DNA of 64,000 bases from Alloalcanivorax venustensis ISO4 (GTDB lineage Bacteria; Pseudomonadota; Gammaproteobacteria; Pseudomonadales; Alcanivoracaceae): contig NZ_ARXR01000012.1 in the NCBI RefSeq assembly GCF_015356855.1, positions 1 through 64,000 on the forward strand, in the 5' to 3' direction. The notes under the pieces were generated by a model. The model did not search any database and was not told the origin of the DNA. It worked only from the letters and a program-made list of their open reading frames with translations. How positions within the stretch are numbered: the first letter of the stretch is position 1; every line of letters starts with the position of its first letter. The translations under genes were made by a program, and so were the position numbers. This document shows, piece after piece, positions 46,334 through 54,805 of the stretch.

Positions 46334-46405
46334 GGGCGACCTTTGCCGGCCGGCAGGCCGGCCTTTCGCGGGCTAGGCCCGCTCCCACAAAAGCCCGCTC
46401 CCACA
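46269..46405. repeat. Pseudomonas-like REP pair plus extra half site
   Basis: TGTGGGAGCGGGCC (46269-46282) and GCCCGCGAAAGG (46285-46296) are repeated in inverted order as CCTTTCGCGGGC (46362-46373) and GGCCCGCTCCCACA (46376-46389); a third AAGCCCGCTCCCACA follows (46391-46405). The core resembles the well-known Pseudomonas REP (GTGGGAGCGGGC with CCCGCGA). Two inverted copies form a BIME-like unit between convergent uraA and the LOG gene. Confidence 0.85.
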
Positions 46406-46410
46406 GCCTG

Positions 46411-46992
46411 TTACAGGTCGTCTTTCTTCACCCATTGTTTGGCCTGGGGCGGCTGGTAGCCGGCCATGCGGTCGAGCAGGGCGGCGGGCTGTGATTCCAC
46501 GATCAGCATGCCCCGGTGGTGCGGGCGCAGGAATTGTTCTTCGGTGGCGTGGTCCAGGAAGGTGCCCAGGCCGTCGTAGTAGCCGGCCACGTTGAGCAGC
46601 GCGCAGGGTTTGTGGTGCCAGCCCAGCTGCGCCCAGGTCCAGATCTCGAACAGCTCCTCCAGGGTGCCGACGCCGCCGGGCATGGCGACGAAGCCGTCCG
46701 CCAGCTCGGCCATGCGCGTCTTGCGCTCGTGCATGGAGCCTGTCACGTGCAGCTCGGTGAGGCCCGGGTGGGCCAGCTCTTTCTCCTGCAGCGCTTGCGG
46801 GATCACGCCGGTAACGCGGCCGCCCTCGGCCAGCACCGCGTCCGCCACCGCGCCCATGACGCCCACACTGGCGCCGCCGTAGACCAGCCCCAGATCCCGC
46901 GCCACCAGCTCCCGGGCGAACGCCCGCGCCGCCGCCACATAGTCGTCCCGCCGACCGGGGCTGGACCCGCAATACACGCACAGATTCCGCAT
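46411..46992 (-). CDS. LOG-family nucleoside 5'-monophosphate phosphoribohydrolase
   Basis: 193 residues, TIGR00730/LOG family. LCVYCGSSPG at the N terminus, LVYGGASVGVMGAVADAVL, the substrate motif MHERKTRM and catalytic PGGVGTLEEL. Members split the base from cytokinin riboside monophosphate or AMP/other NMPs; in bacteria the natural role is often nucleotide turnover. Preceded upstream by a DUF2459 gene on the same strand (60 bp), perhaps cotranscribed. Confidence 0.9.
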   Translation of the reverse strand: MRNLCVYCGSSPGRRDDYVAAARAFARELVARDLGLVYGGASVGVMGAVADAVLAEGGRVTGVIPQALQEKELAHPGLTELHVTGSMHERKTRMAELADGFVAMPGGVGTLEELFEIWTWAQLGWHHKPCALLNVAGYYDGLGTFLDHATEEQFLRPHHRGMLIVESQPAALLDRMAGYQPPQAKQWVKKDDL

Positions 46993-47052
46993 CGGTTGTT
47001 TCTCCTCGCTGGATTAAGGTCTCTACGAAGCCCGCTTTATACCAGAGACCTA

Positions 47053-47682
47053 TTATTCCACGCAGGCACCGGCCTGCCCGTGATCACGGATCTGCGCCAT
47101 CACGCTCTTGGCGCGCAGGGTCATGAAGGTGCGGATGTCCACGCCGCCGTCGCGCAGCCGCTGGGCGGTCCAGGTGTTGCAGGTGCGCCCGAACCAGAAA
47201 TGGCCCCGGGCGGGAAAGAAACGGCTGTCGCCGTACAGGCCCGGGTCCGCCGCCAGGGGCCGGCCGTCGGCGTTTAGTTTGAAATCCCCGGCCAGGGCGG
47301 CCTGCAACCGTTCCAGGCCCTCGGCGGACAGGCACAGTGCCTGCACATCGCTGTTCGGCAGGTCCGCCGGGTGTTTGTCCAGCCCGACCACGTGCAGCAC
47401 CGTGTCGGTGGGCCAGAACAGCGCCTTGCCCAGCAGCCAGAGGTTGTCCGTGCGGCGATAGAAGTCGTTGTCACCCCAGCCGATTTCGTACCACACCGGG
47501 TCACTGAACCGCTCGTCCAGGAACGCCAGCGGCGGCGCCAGCCGATCCGCCGGCAGCACAATGCCGGTGTGCCAGCGGTGGCGCACCACCAGCACGGTAG
47601 CGGTCTCGTCGCCGGCGCGCGCGTCCTCCGGCGCCAGTGTGATCAGCAACGCTGTTACCAGGGCGGCCATCAATGTTTTCAT
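47053..47682 (-). CDS. DUF2459 family exported protein
   Basis: 209 residues with a signal peptide (TLMAALVTALLITLAPEDARA). Conserved stretches RHRWHTGIVLPADRL, YEIGWGDNDFYR, HVVGLDKHP and CNTWTAQRLRDGG fit DUF2459. The Cys/His-containing blocks (RWHTG, and a Cys near the end in RTCNTW) look like an NlpC-type thiol peptidase active site, but this is only resemblance. Function unknown. Confidence 0.8.
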   Translation of the reverse strand: MKTLMAALVTALLITLAPEDARAGDETATVLVVRHRWHTGIVLPADRLAPPLAFLDERFSDPVWYEIGWGDNDFYRRTDNLWLLGKALFWPTDTVLHVVGLDKHPADLPNSDVQALCLSAEGLERLQAALAGDFKLNADGRPLAADPGLYGDSRFFPARGHFWFGRTCNTWTAQRLRDGGVDIRTFMTLRAKSVMAQIRDHGQAGACVE

Positions 47683-47752
47683 GAGGCGATGTTAGCGATA
47701 CGCCGGGTGGTTGTAACCCGGCGCGCACCGGCTACCAAGGATGGGAGTGGTT

Positions 47753-48646
47753 ATGCGGAGCGGACAAACGGTGCCCGGCGTCGGCCTGGTGCTGGTGGCA
47801 TTGGCGGCGCTGTGTTGGGGCGTCTCCGGCGGCATCGCCGGGATACTGATCGAGCAGGGCTGGGACGCCTCGGTGGTGTCGTTTTACAGAGCGGCGGTCG
47901 GGCTGGTGCTGGTGGGTGTTTACCTCGCCATTCGCCCCGGCGGCAGCGGTATCCGGCATCCCCGCCTGTGGTTGTGGGCGGTCCTGGCCGGCCTGGGGGT
48001 GGCGGGCAACTTCAGCTTCTACTTTCTCAGTATCGCCGAAGGTGGCGTCGCGGTGGCGGCCACGCTGATGTACTCGGCGCCGGTGTTCGTCTACCTGGTA
48101 GCGTTCGGCTTCAAGCTGGAGCGGCCCACGCCGGTCAAAGGGCTGGCCATCGCCCTGGTGATGCTCGGCATCGTGCTGCTCACCCGGCTGTACAACGTGG
48201 ATGTCGGCAAGGTGACGGCGGCGGGTATCGGCTTCGGGCTGCTGGCGGGGGTCTCCTACAGCGTTTTTATCTACGGCTTCAAATACGCCGCCGGCCACGG
48301 CAGCCCGCAGGCGGTGCTTACCATCGCGTTGGGCTGTGCCGGCGTGATTCTGCTCGGCGCCAGTGATACCACGCAGGCGGTGGCGGTGTTGAACGCCCCG
48401 CAGTGGTGGCTGTTTGCCCTGCTCGGGGTGCTCGGCGCCGGGCTGTCGTTCGCGTTTTATGTGGTGGGCCTGAAGCGCACCGCGCCCACCCTGGCGGTGA
48501 TCGTCGCCATGGTCGAGCCGGTCACGGCCTCGTTATTCGGCGTTCTGGTGCTGGGGGAGACCCTGGCGCCACTGCAGATTCTGGGTCTGGTTCTGATCCT
48601 GGTGACGGTCACCGGACTGAGCCTGTACTCGAACCGGCGCCGTTGA
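47753..48646 (+). CDS. EamA/DMT-family transporter
   Basis: 297 residues, ten membrane helices in two EamA repeats (about 10-140 and 150-290). LAALCWGVSGGIAGILIEQG opens repeat 1; AFYVVGLKRTAPTLAVIVAMVEPVTASLFG is the conserved end of repeat 2. Exporters of this group carry amino acids, nucleobases or other metabolites; no substrate is indicated. ATG at 47753 chosen for the GGGAG ahead; an ATG 12 bp earlier is possible. Divergent from the DUF2459 gene. Confidence 0.85.
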   Translation: MRSGQTVPGVGLVLVALAALCWGVSGGIAGILIEQGWDASVVSFYRAAVGLVLVGVYLAIRPGGSGIRHPRLWLWAVLAGLGVAGNFSFYFLSIAEGGVAVAATLMYSAPVFVYLVAFGFKLERPTPVKGLAIALVMLGIVLLTRLYNVDVGKVTAAGIGFGLLAGVSYSVFIYGFKYAAGHGSPQAVLTIALGCAGVILLGASDTTQAVAVLNAPQWWLFALLGVLGAGLSFAFYVVGLKRTAPTLAVIVAMVEPVTASLFGVLVLGETLAPLQILGLVLILVTVTGLSLYSNRRR

Positions 48647-48668
48647 GGCGCGGGCCGTCGGACCTGGC

Positions 48669-48863
48669 TTAGCGGCGGCGCGCCTTCATGGCCCAGCCGA
48701 CGATCACCACCGGGGCCGCCAGGCCCACCCAGGACACCCAGTCGAACACACCGTTGCCGAGCAGGGCGGCCAGCAGGCCGACCAGGCTCAACAGCGCGAT
48801 CAGTGTCGGTGTGGCGAAAATCTGCCAGGGCGTTTTGCGGGTGTTGACCCGTTGCGTGTCCAT
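48669..48863 (-). CDS. Small membrane protein linked to PepSY gene
   Basis: 64 residues with two hydrophobic helices (PTLIALLSLVGLLAALLG and WVSWVGLAAPVVIVGWAM) and a basic end. It starts at the last base of the PepSY gene stop (one-base overlap), so it is translated with it. Small partners like this are often found after PepSY iron proteins. No known function. Confidence 0.7.
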   Translation of the reverse strand: MDTQRVNTRKTPWQIFATPTLIALLSLVGLLAALLGNGVFDWVSWVGLAAPVVIVGWAMKARRR

Positions 48864-50020
48864 CAGGGCTTGCCTCCGGCGGGCTGCGCCGGCACGGCGC
48901 CGCCGTTTTGCGCGCGGGCGCCGGCCGGGCTGGCGCGCCGGCGCGCCACCCACAGGTAGAGGCCGGTGATCAGCACCACGATGGTGATCACATCCAGCAC
49001 CGCCCAGAGAATTTTCAGCGGCAGGCCGCCGTAGTCGCCGAAGTGCAGCGGGCCGGACAGCGACAGGGTTTTGTTGTACCAGGGCATTTCGCGCATGTCG
49101 GCGAATTCACCGCTGCGGGCGTCCACCAGAGCCGGGGTGATGATGTGTTCTGTCAGCGAGGTGTTGCCGTGCAGGAAGATCGCGAAGTGGTGGTCGGTGG
49201 ACCAGCCGCCGCCGGGGAAGGCGACGAACTGCAGCGTCATGTCCGGCGCCGCCTCTTCGGCCTGGGCCACGGCGCGGTCCAGCGACGCCATTTCATCCGG
49301 CGTGGGCACGGCGGCGTCGTTGTAGCCCTCGGTGAGGTCGGCCAGGGCCTGGGTGCGCCAGGTATCCACGATCGGGGTGGAGAGCGTGTTGATCACGCCG
49401 GTGAGCCCCACCACGGTGAGCCAGGCCACGGTGACCACGCCCAGCAGGTTGTGATAGTCGAGCCATTTGATGCGCTTGGAGCGTTCGGTACGCAGGGTGC
49501 CGAAATCCAGCTTGCGCATGAACGGCGCGTACAGCACCACGCCGGATACGATGGCGATAAACAACAAAAAGCCCATCGCCCCCAGGAACAGCATGCCGGG
49601 CAGGCCCAGGAACATGTCCGTGTGCAGCTTCAGGATGAAGTCCATCACGCCGCCTTCGTGGTGGCCGGGGACCAGCTCGCCGCTGGTGCGGTCGAAGGAG
49701 GCGAAATGCATCTCGCCGTCGGAGGCGTCCGGCGTCGGCCCGCTGGTGACGTTGACCACCGGCCGGTCGGTGTCGAAGCTCATGAACAGCGGCACGTGAT
49801 CGGGCCGGTTTTCCAGCGCCGCGTCCAGCATGTGGTCCAGCGACAGCAGCGGGCCGTCCGGATTCGCCGGTTGCCAGGTGCTGTCGTCCAATGCCGCGTC
49901 GATCTCGTCGTGGAAGATCAGCGGCAGGCCGGTCAGGCACAACATCAGCATGAAGGCCGTGCAGATCAGGCTGGTCCATTTGTGTACCGCCGACCAGGCG
50001 CGGATGGTGCTCTTTTGCAT
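48863..50020 (-). CDS. PepSY-domain transmembrane protein (iron-linked)
   Basis: 385 residues, four membrane helices: one at the N terminus (LICTAFMLMLCLTGLPLIF), two in the middle and one near the end (LWAVLDVITIVVLITGLYLWVARRR). Large periplasmic loops lie between. Such PepSY-associated TM proteins sit beside siderophore receptors and may be ferric-siderophore reductases, with His residues in the helices to hold haem. It follows the TonB receptor by 51 bp, with a hairpin (50035-50059) in between. Confidence 0.85.
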   Translation of the reverse strand: MQKSTIRAWSAVHKWTSLICTAFMLMLCLTGLPLIFHDEIDAALDDSTWQPANPDGPLLSLDHMLDAALENRPDHVPLFMSFDTDRPVVNVTSGPTPDASDGEMHFASFDRTSGELVPGHHEGGVMDFILKLHTDMFLGLPGMLFLGAMGFLLFIAIVSGVVLYAPFMRKLDFGTLRTERSKRIKWLDYHNLLGVVTVAWLTVVGLTGVINTLSTPIVDTWRTQALADLTEGYNDAAVPTPDEMASLDRAVAQAEEAAPDMTLQFVAFPGGGWSTDHHFAIFLHGNTSLTEHIITPALVDARSGEFADMREMPWYNKTLSLSGPLHFGDYGGLPLKILWAVLDVITIVVLITGLYLWVARRRASPAGARAQNGGAVPAQPAGGKP

Positions 50021-50034
50021 GTTTGACTGCCTGA

Positions 50035-50059
50035 GCGCCCCGGTCCGACACCGGGGCGC
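50035..50059 (-). terminator. Hairpin between TonB receptor and PepSY gene
   Basis: GCGCCCCGGT (50035-50044) and ACCGGGGCGC (50050-50059), perfect 10-bp stem with a 5-base loop, just after the receptor stop. Without a T-run it may lower, not end, transcription into the PepSY gene, or protect the receptor message. Confidence 0.55.
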
Positions 50060-50071
50060 CTGAGTTGTCGT

Positions 50072-52243
50072 TTAAAAGTCCAGGGTGGCGGACACCAGCA
50101 CCGTGCGCGGCGCGCCGATGGTCAGATAGCCTTCGCCTGGATAGCCGCCGGCGGAAGCCCAATAATCCTCGCCGGTGACGTTCTCCACGCGACCGCGCAG
50201 GGTCAGGAATTTGGAATCGCTCAATGCGATGAGATAACGCGCGCCCAGGTCCAAACGGGTCCAGCTGTCCACCTTCTGTTCGTTGGCTTCGTCCGCGTAC
50301 TGCGAACTGGTGTAGATCACCCGGCCGTCCACCGCCAGGTCCGGCATTTGCGGCACCCGGTACTCCAGATTCAGGTTGGCCTGGGTGTCCGGCGAGCCGA
50401 TGGCGTCGTCGCCGTCCGCGTCCGCGTCGAGGAAGCTGACACCGCCCAGAACCGTCAGGTTCCGGGTGGCGTTGCCGTAGGCCATCAGCTCCACGCCGGT
50501 GTTTTCCTGGTCGTCGATTACTTCATAAACGTTGGCGGCGTTGAGGCCGGCGATCGGTTTTTCGCTGCGATACACCGACACACTGCCGCCCAAGCCGCCG
50601 CCATCATACTTCATGCCGACCTCGGCTTGTTCGGTGGTGTAGGGATCCAGCCTCTCGTTGGGGTTCACGGCACCATTGCCAAGGCCGGCGCTGTCGCCTT
50701 TTTGCAGGCCTTCAATGTAGTTCGCGTAGGCGGACAGTGAGGGCGTGAGCTTGTACAGAACCCCTACGGTCGGCGTGATCTCGTCTTCGTCGTAGCTGGT
50801 GTCTGCGTTGCGCACGCCAGTGTCGTAGTCGTAATCGTCGGTTTTCAGCTTCTGGTAACGCGCGCCGAGAGTGACCAGCAGACGCTCATCAAACATGGAA
50901 AGTTGGTCGGCCACCGCCAGGCTTTGGAAGCGGGTTCGCGCCGTCAGTTCGGGGTTATCAAGATCGCCGCCGAAGAATGTATTTGCCGGGCGGGGCACTG
51001 TTACCGGGTCATAGATATTGCCAGCCACCCCGCCGAACGAAAGCCCATAGGCATTGTCGGATTCGAGCTCATAGGTGGAGCCGGAAACGCTGACCTTATG
51101 GCCAATGTTGCCGGTGTCGAAGGCGAAGCGAACACCGGTCTCGCCGGTGATCACAGTGTCTTCCCGTGCGGTATCAAAGCGGCCCGCGGTGTAGTCGCCT
51201 TCAGCATTGGCAACATCGGGATTTGCGAAACTTGAATTTTCCTCACCCCGGCGCGCGCCCACGGCGGCCCAGCCGGTTATGTTGTCCGCGAAGTCATACT
51301 CGGCGCGGAGTGTGCCGAAGACGTCGTTGGAGTCCGAATAGGTCCAGGGCTGGCCGATGGATTCATCCGCGTCGGGTGCATCGGTGATCGGCACGCCGGG
51401 AAGAAAGGTAATGTTAGGCTGGCCGCCGTCGATGCGGTGCTTCTGGAAGCCCAGATCGGCGGACACCCGGAAGTTCTCTTCACGGAAATCCATGCCAAGG
51501 TGGGCCATCGAGAGCTCCGCTTCCTCGCCGTCCACGGCGGTGTCGCCGTCGCGGCGCGCCACGTTCAGACGAATGCCGAAGCGGCCGTCGTCGGAGCGGT
51601 TGGCCATATCGGCGGCGGCGTAGCCCTGGCCGCCGCTCTGGGTGCCCAGGGTCACCTGGTTGAGTGCCCGGTTCGGCGCGCGCTTGGGTACGATGTTGAC
51701 GGCGCCGCCCAGGCCACTGCCGCCCGGCGCCGCGCCCTTCAGGAAGGTGTTGGCGCCACGGAACACCTGCACCCGCTCGATGAACTCCGACGCCAGGTAC
51801 TGGCGCGGCAGCAGGCCGTACAGGCCGTTATAGGTGATGTCGTCCGAATACACCGGCAGGCCGCGCACCAGGTACACCTGCTGGTAGTTGCCGAAGCCGC
51901 GCGCCACCCGCACCGCCGGGTCGTTGAGCAGAATCTCGCCGACGCTGGCGGCCTGCTGGTCTTCGATCAGCTGCTCGGTGTAGTTGGTGACGTTGTAGGG
52001 GGTCTCCATAACGTCCTGGGCGCCGAGGATGCCGATGCTGCCGCCTTCCGCCACCTGGCCGCCGGCGTAGGCCGGGCTCAGGCCGCCCTCGGAGGCATCG
52101 GCGCTGGACTGCACCTCCACCGGGGCCAGGGTGTTGCCGCCGCTGCCTTCGTCGTCGCTGGTTTGCGCGTAGGCGCTGGGAAAGGCGCCGCTGGCGAGAA
52201 TGGCGAGGGAAAGCGCGGAAAGCCGGAAAGCAGGATGTCGCAT
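50072..52243 (-). CDS. TonB-dependent siderophore receptor
   Basis: 723 residues. Signal peptide (LSALSLAILASGAFPSAYAQ), a TonB-box-like LAPVEV near residue 40, plug domain (about 70-190; VLRGANTFLKG-like FRGANTFLKGAAPGGSGLGG) and a 22-strand barrel ending in VLVSATLDF with the terminal Phe required for outer-membrane assembly. FhuE/FpvA-like class of ferric-siderophore receptors; ligand unknown. A Fur-like operator lies upstream. Start at MRHPAFRL; the longer frame covers the promoter. Confidence 0.9.
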   Translation of the reverse strand: MRHPAFRLSALSLAILASGAFPSAYAQTSDDEGSGGNTLAPVEVQSSADASEGGLSPAYAGGQVAEGGSIGILGAQDVMETPYNVTNYTEQLIEDQQAASVGEILLNDPAVRVARGFGNYQQVYLVRGLPVYSDDITYNGLYGLLPRQYLASEFIERVQVFRGANTFLKGAAPGGSGLGGAVNIVPKRAPNRALNQVTLGTQSGGQGYAAADMANRSDDGRFGIRLNVARRDGDTAVDGEEAELSMAHLGMDFREENFRVSADLGFQKHRIDGGQPNITFLPGVPITDAPDADESIGQPWTYSDSNDVFGTLRAEYDFADNITGWAAVGARRGEENSSFANPDVANAEGDYTAGRFDTAREDTVITGETGVRFAFDTGNIGHKVSVSGSTYELESDNAYGLSFGGVAGNIYDPVTVPRPANTFFGGDLDNPELTARTRFQSLAVADQLSMFDERLLVTLGARYQKLKTDDYDYDTGVRNADTSYDEDEITPTVGVLYKLTPSLSAYANYIEGLQKGDSAGLGNGAVNPNERLDPYTTEQAEVGMKYDGGGLGGSVSVYRSEKPIAGLNAANVYEVIDDQENTGVELMAYGNATRNLTVLGGVSFLDADADGDDAIGSPDTQANLNLEYRVPQMPDLAVDGRVIYTSSQYADEANEQKVDSWTRLDLGARYLIALSDSKFLTLRGRVENVTGEDYWASAGGYPGEGYLTIGAPRTVLVSATLDF

Positions 52244-52295
52244 GGTGAGCCCCGAATTCGTGTTATGGGTAGTTCCGGGGCGGAATTCTACCCAA

Positions 52296-52318
52296 AATGA
52301 GAATTGCTTGCATTCTCT
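52296..52318. promoter_or_regulatory. Fur-box-like operator
   Basis: GAGAAT (52299-52304), a degenerate hexamer TGCTTG, one base, then ATTCTC (52312-52317): the 6-6-1-6 layout of Fur sites, with perfect outer hexamers. It lies about 55 bp upstream of the receptor start and 75 bp before the divergent RDD gene, so it could serve either. Confidence 0.55.
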
Positions 52319-52390
52319 ATCGCGAAGCATGGGCGCCTTTACGCAGGGGTGCTATTTTGTGCATCAGGCGCGTTTACTAAGGAGAGAATA

Positions 52391-52846
52391 ATGACGAACT
52401 CTATGTCGCCATACGAGGCCACTCAGACTGTTCTGGGCGAGCAAAATTATAAAGTGGAGCCCGCGAGCAAGTGGCTTCGCTTGCTCAACTTGCTTATCGA
52501 CTATATTGCCTTTTGGGTTTTAGGCCTTGTGGTGGGGATGGTTATTATCTATGTCTTTGGCATGGAGAACGCGCACTGGCTCGAAGGCGGTTCCGGCTTC
52601 GCCATAGGTATTCTCGTACCTCTCGCCTATTACATCCTCGTTGAGGGCGCCACCGGGCGGACACTGGGCAAATTGGTTACCGGAACCCGGGTGGTGAATG
52701 CGGCAGGAGGGACGCCGTCTTTCAAGCAAATACTGGGTCGATCACTGGCCAGGTTTATTCCGTTCGAGGCCTTTTCCTTTTTGGGCGACGATGGACGCGG
52801 CTGGCATGACAGCATCCCGGATACCTATGTCATCCGATGCCGATAG
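52391..52846 (+). CDS. RDD-family membrane protein
   Basis: 151 residues with three hydrophobic segments. The RDD core shows in WLRLLNLLIDYIAFWVLGL (conserved Arg-Asp) and EGATGRTLGKLVTGTRVVNA. Role of such proteins is mostly unknown; some are ion exchangers. AAGGAGAG lies just ahead of the ATG. Base composition is visibly lower in G+C than in every neighbour, with codons such as AAT, TTA and ATT that are rare around it, suggesting recent acquisition. Confidence 0.82.
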   Translation: MTNSMSPYEATQTVLGEQNYKVEPASKWLRLLNLLIDYIAFWVLGLVVGMVIIYVFGMENAHWLEGGSGFAIGILVPLAYYILVEGATGRTLGKLVTGTRVVNAAGGTPSFKQILGRSLARFIPFEAFSFLGDDGRGWHDSIPDTYVIRCR

Positions 52847-52859
52847 CCCAGTCCTCATT

Positions 52860-52883
52860 GGGCCGCCCGGTCCAGGGCGGCCC
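52860..52883. terminator. Strong hairpin between RDD gene and PPi-PFK gene
   Basis: GGGCCGCCC (52860-52868) and GGGCGGCCC (52875-52883), perfect 9-bp stem, 6-base loop, flanked by ATT on both sides. Between convergent genes; likely a two-way transcription stop although no long T-run is present. Confidence 0.65.
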
Positions 52884-52891
52884 ATTGCAAC

Positions 52892-54154
52892 CTACACCTC
52901 GAAGGCGTCGTTGAGCTTCTTCGGCACGGCCACCAGCTTGAGCTGCGCGAACTGGGGCAGGCCGTTCTTGTAGGGCGGGTAGGATTCGCCGCCGATCAGC
53001 GGTTCCAGATAGGCGCGGCCGGAGGGGGTGATGCCGAAGCCGTCCTTGCTGATGAACTTGCGCGGCATCTTCTTTTCCACGTTGGCCACTTTGCTGAGCG
53101 GCGCCTCGCCGATGGTCCAGGCGTACTTTTTTGTGTCCTTGCGGACAATCGTGGGCATCACCGCGTTTTTGCCGGCGACGGCGAATTCCACCGCGGCGCG
53201 GCCCACGGCGTAGGCCTGGTCCACGTCGGTCTTGGAAGCGATATGGCGGGCCGCGCGCTGCAGGTAGTCGCTCACCGCCCAGTGGTATTTGTAGCCCAGC
53301 TCGCTCTTCACCATCTGCGCCAGCACCGGGGCCACGCCGCCGAGCTGCTTGTGGCCGAAGGCGTCGGTGGTGCCGGCGTCGGCCAGGAAGGTGCCGTCGG
53401 CGGTGCGCGCGCCTTCGGAGACCACGATCACGCAGTAGCCCACCTTCTTGACGGTGTCGTCGACTTTCTTCAGGAACGCCTTCCGGTCAAAGGCGATTTC
53501 CGGGAACAGGATGATGTGCGGGGCGTCGTCCGGGTTGTCCTTGGCGAGGCCGGCGCTGGCGGCGATCCAGCCGGCGTGGCGGCCCATCACTTCCATCACG
53601 AACACCTTGGTGGAGGTGGCGCACATGCTGGCCACGTCCAGAGACGCTTCGCGGCAGCTCACGGCGGTGTATTTGGCCACCGAGCCGAAGCCCGGGCTGA
53701 CGTCGGTGATCGGCAGGTCGTTGTCCACGGTTTTGGGCACGTGGATGGCCTGAATCGGGTAGCCCATTTTTTCCGACAGCTGGGAAATCTTCAGGCAGGT
53801 GTCGGCGGAGTCGCCGCCGCCGTTGTAGAAGAAGTAGCCGATGTTGTGGGCCTTGAACACTTCGATCAGCCGCTCGTACTCGCGGCGTGAACTTTCCAGG
53901 TCCTTGAGCTTGTAGCGGCAGGAGCCGAAGGCGCCGCCGGGGGTGTGCTTGAGCGCTTCGATGGCGCTTTTGCTTTCTTTGCCGGTGTCGATCAGGTCTT
54001 CGGTGAGGGCGCCGATGATGCCGTTGCGGCCGGCGTAGACCTTGCCGATGGTCTGCTTGTTCTCCCGGGCGGCTTCGATCACCCCGGCGGCGGATGCGTT
54101 GATCACGGCGGTGACACCACCGGACTGAGCGTAGAAAGCGTTTTTGCGCGCCAT
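52892..54154 (-). CDS. 6-phosphofructokinase, pyrophosphate-type
   Basis: 420 residues. GGVTAVINASAAGVIEAA at the nucleotide loop, YNGGGDSADTCLK at the donor-site Asp, VPKTVDNDLPITD at the catalytic base, and EVMGRHAGWIAA. The Lys in PKTVDND, where ATP enzymes have Gly-Thr-Ile-Asp, is the hallmark of the PPi-dependent group, so this enzyme probably uses pyrophosphate reversibly. Start at MARKNAFYA. This would tie glycolysis/gluconeogenesis to pyrophosphate; a cytosolic Ppa gene is also in the window. Confidence 0.85.
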   Translation of the reverse strand: MARKNAFYAQSGGVTAVINASAAGVIEAARENKQTIGKVYAGRNGIIGALTEDLIDTGKESKSAIEALKHTPGGAFGSCRYKLKDLESSRREYERLIEVFKAHNIGYFFYNGGGDSADTCLKISQLSEKMGYPIQAIHVPKTVDNDLPITDVSPGFGSVAKYTAVSCREASLDVASMCATSTKVFVMEVMGRHAGWIAASAGLAKDNPDDAPHIILFPEIAFDRKAFLKKVDDTVKKVGYCVIVVSEGARTADGTFLADAGTTDAFGHKQLGGVAPVLAQMVKSELGYKYHWAVSDYLQRAARHIASKTDVDQAYAVGRAAVEFAVAGKNAVMPTIVRKDTKKYAWTIGEAPLSKVANVEKKMPRKFISKDGFGITPSGRAYLEPLIGGESYPPYKNGLPQFAQLKLVAVPKKLNDAFEV

Positions 54155-54270
54155 TGCGGACCTCCTGCTTGAATTGGCGCGCATTTTAGCCTGCCTGGGG
54201 CGTCACTAACAGGCTGCCAGGGCATGGTGTCGAGCGCGGCGCTCTGGAACAATACGCGCCGGGAGGAACC

Positions 54271-54801
54271 ATGAACGCTTTATTGAACGTATTCGCCCGC
54301 CTGTGCGTATTCCGCCGCGGGCCGGAAGACATGCCCTACGCGCCGCCCCTGGTGGGGATTCTGCTGGCGCTGTGGATGGTGATCCAGTTGCTCAGCGCCG
54401 CGCTCCAGGACGGGCTGTCGGTGGCGCAGATGGTGGGCGTGCAGCTGTTGGCCATGGGGCTGCTGCTGGGATCCAGCGCCCTGGTCCTGGCGTTCAAAAA
54501 CCTGCTGGGCCGCTGGACGCAGACCGCCATCGCCCTGATCGGCGTGGACATCGCGCTGTCGCTGCTGGCCCTGCCGATGCTGCTGATCGGCCACGCCGCC
54601 GGCGGCACGCCGTCGATACTGGAGGGCGTCTATCTGCTGCTGGTGAGCTGGCAGCTGGCGGTGCAGGCGTTTATTTTCCACCGCGCCTTCGCCATCGGCC
54701 CGTTGCTGGGTCTGGCGATGGCGTTCGGGCTGTTGATTCTCACCTTTATGCTGGTGGGCGCCCTGATGCCGGAAGTGCTGCAGGCCAGCCAGGCGGCGTA
54801 A
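54271..54801 (+). CDS. Unknown four- to five-helix membrane protein
   Basis: 176 residues, mostly hydrophobic, with helices at about 27-47, 52-77, 84-107, 115-135 and 140-170 and a short basic N terminus (FARLCVFRRGPEDMPY). GGAGG precedes the ATG. I do not recognise a family; the FRRGPEDMPYAPPL start resembles YIP1-like integral proteins, but weakly. Convergent with the LuxR response-regulator gene 4 bp away. Confidence 0.65.
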   Translation: MNALLNVFARLCVFRRGPEDMPYAPPLVGILLALWMVIQLLSAALQDGLSVAQMVGVQLLAMGLLLGSSALVLAFKNLLGRWTQTAIALIGVDIALSLLALPMLLIGHAAGGTPSILEGVYLLLVSWQLAVQAFIFHRAFAIGPLLGLAMAFGLLILTFMLVGALMPEVLQASQAA

Positions 54802-54805
54802 CGGC

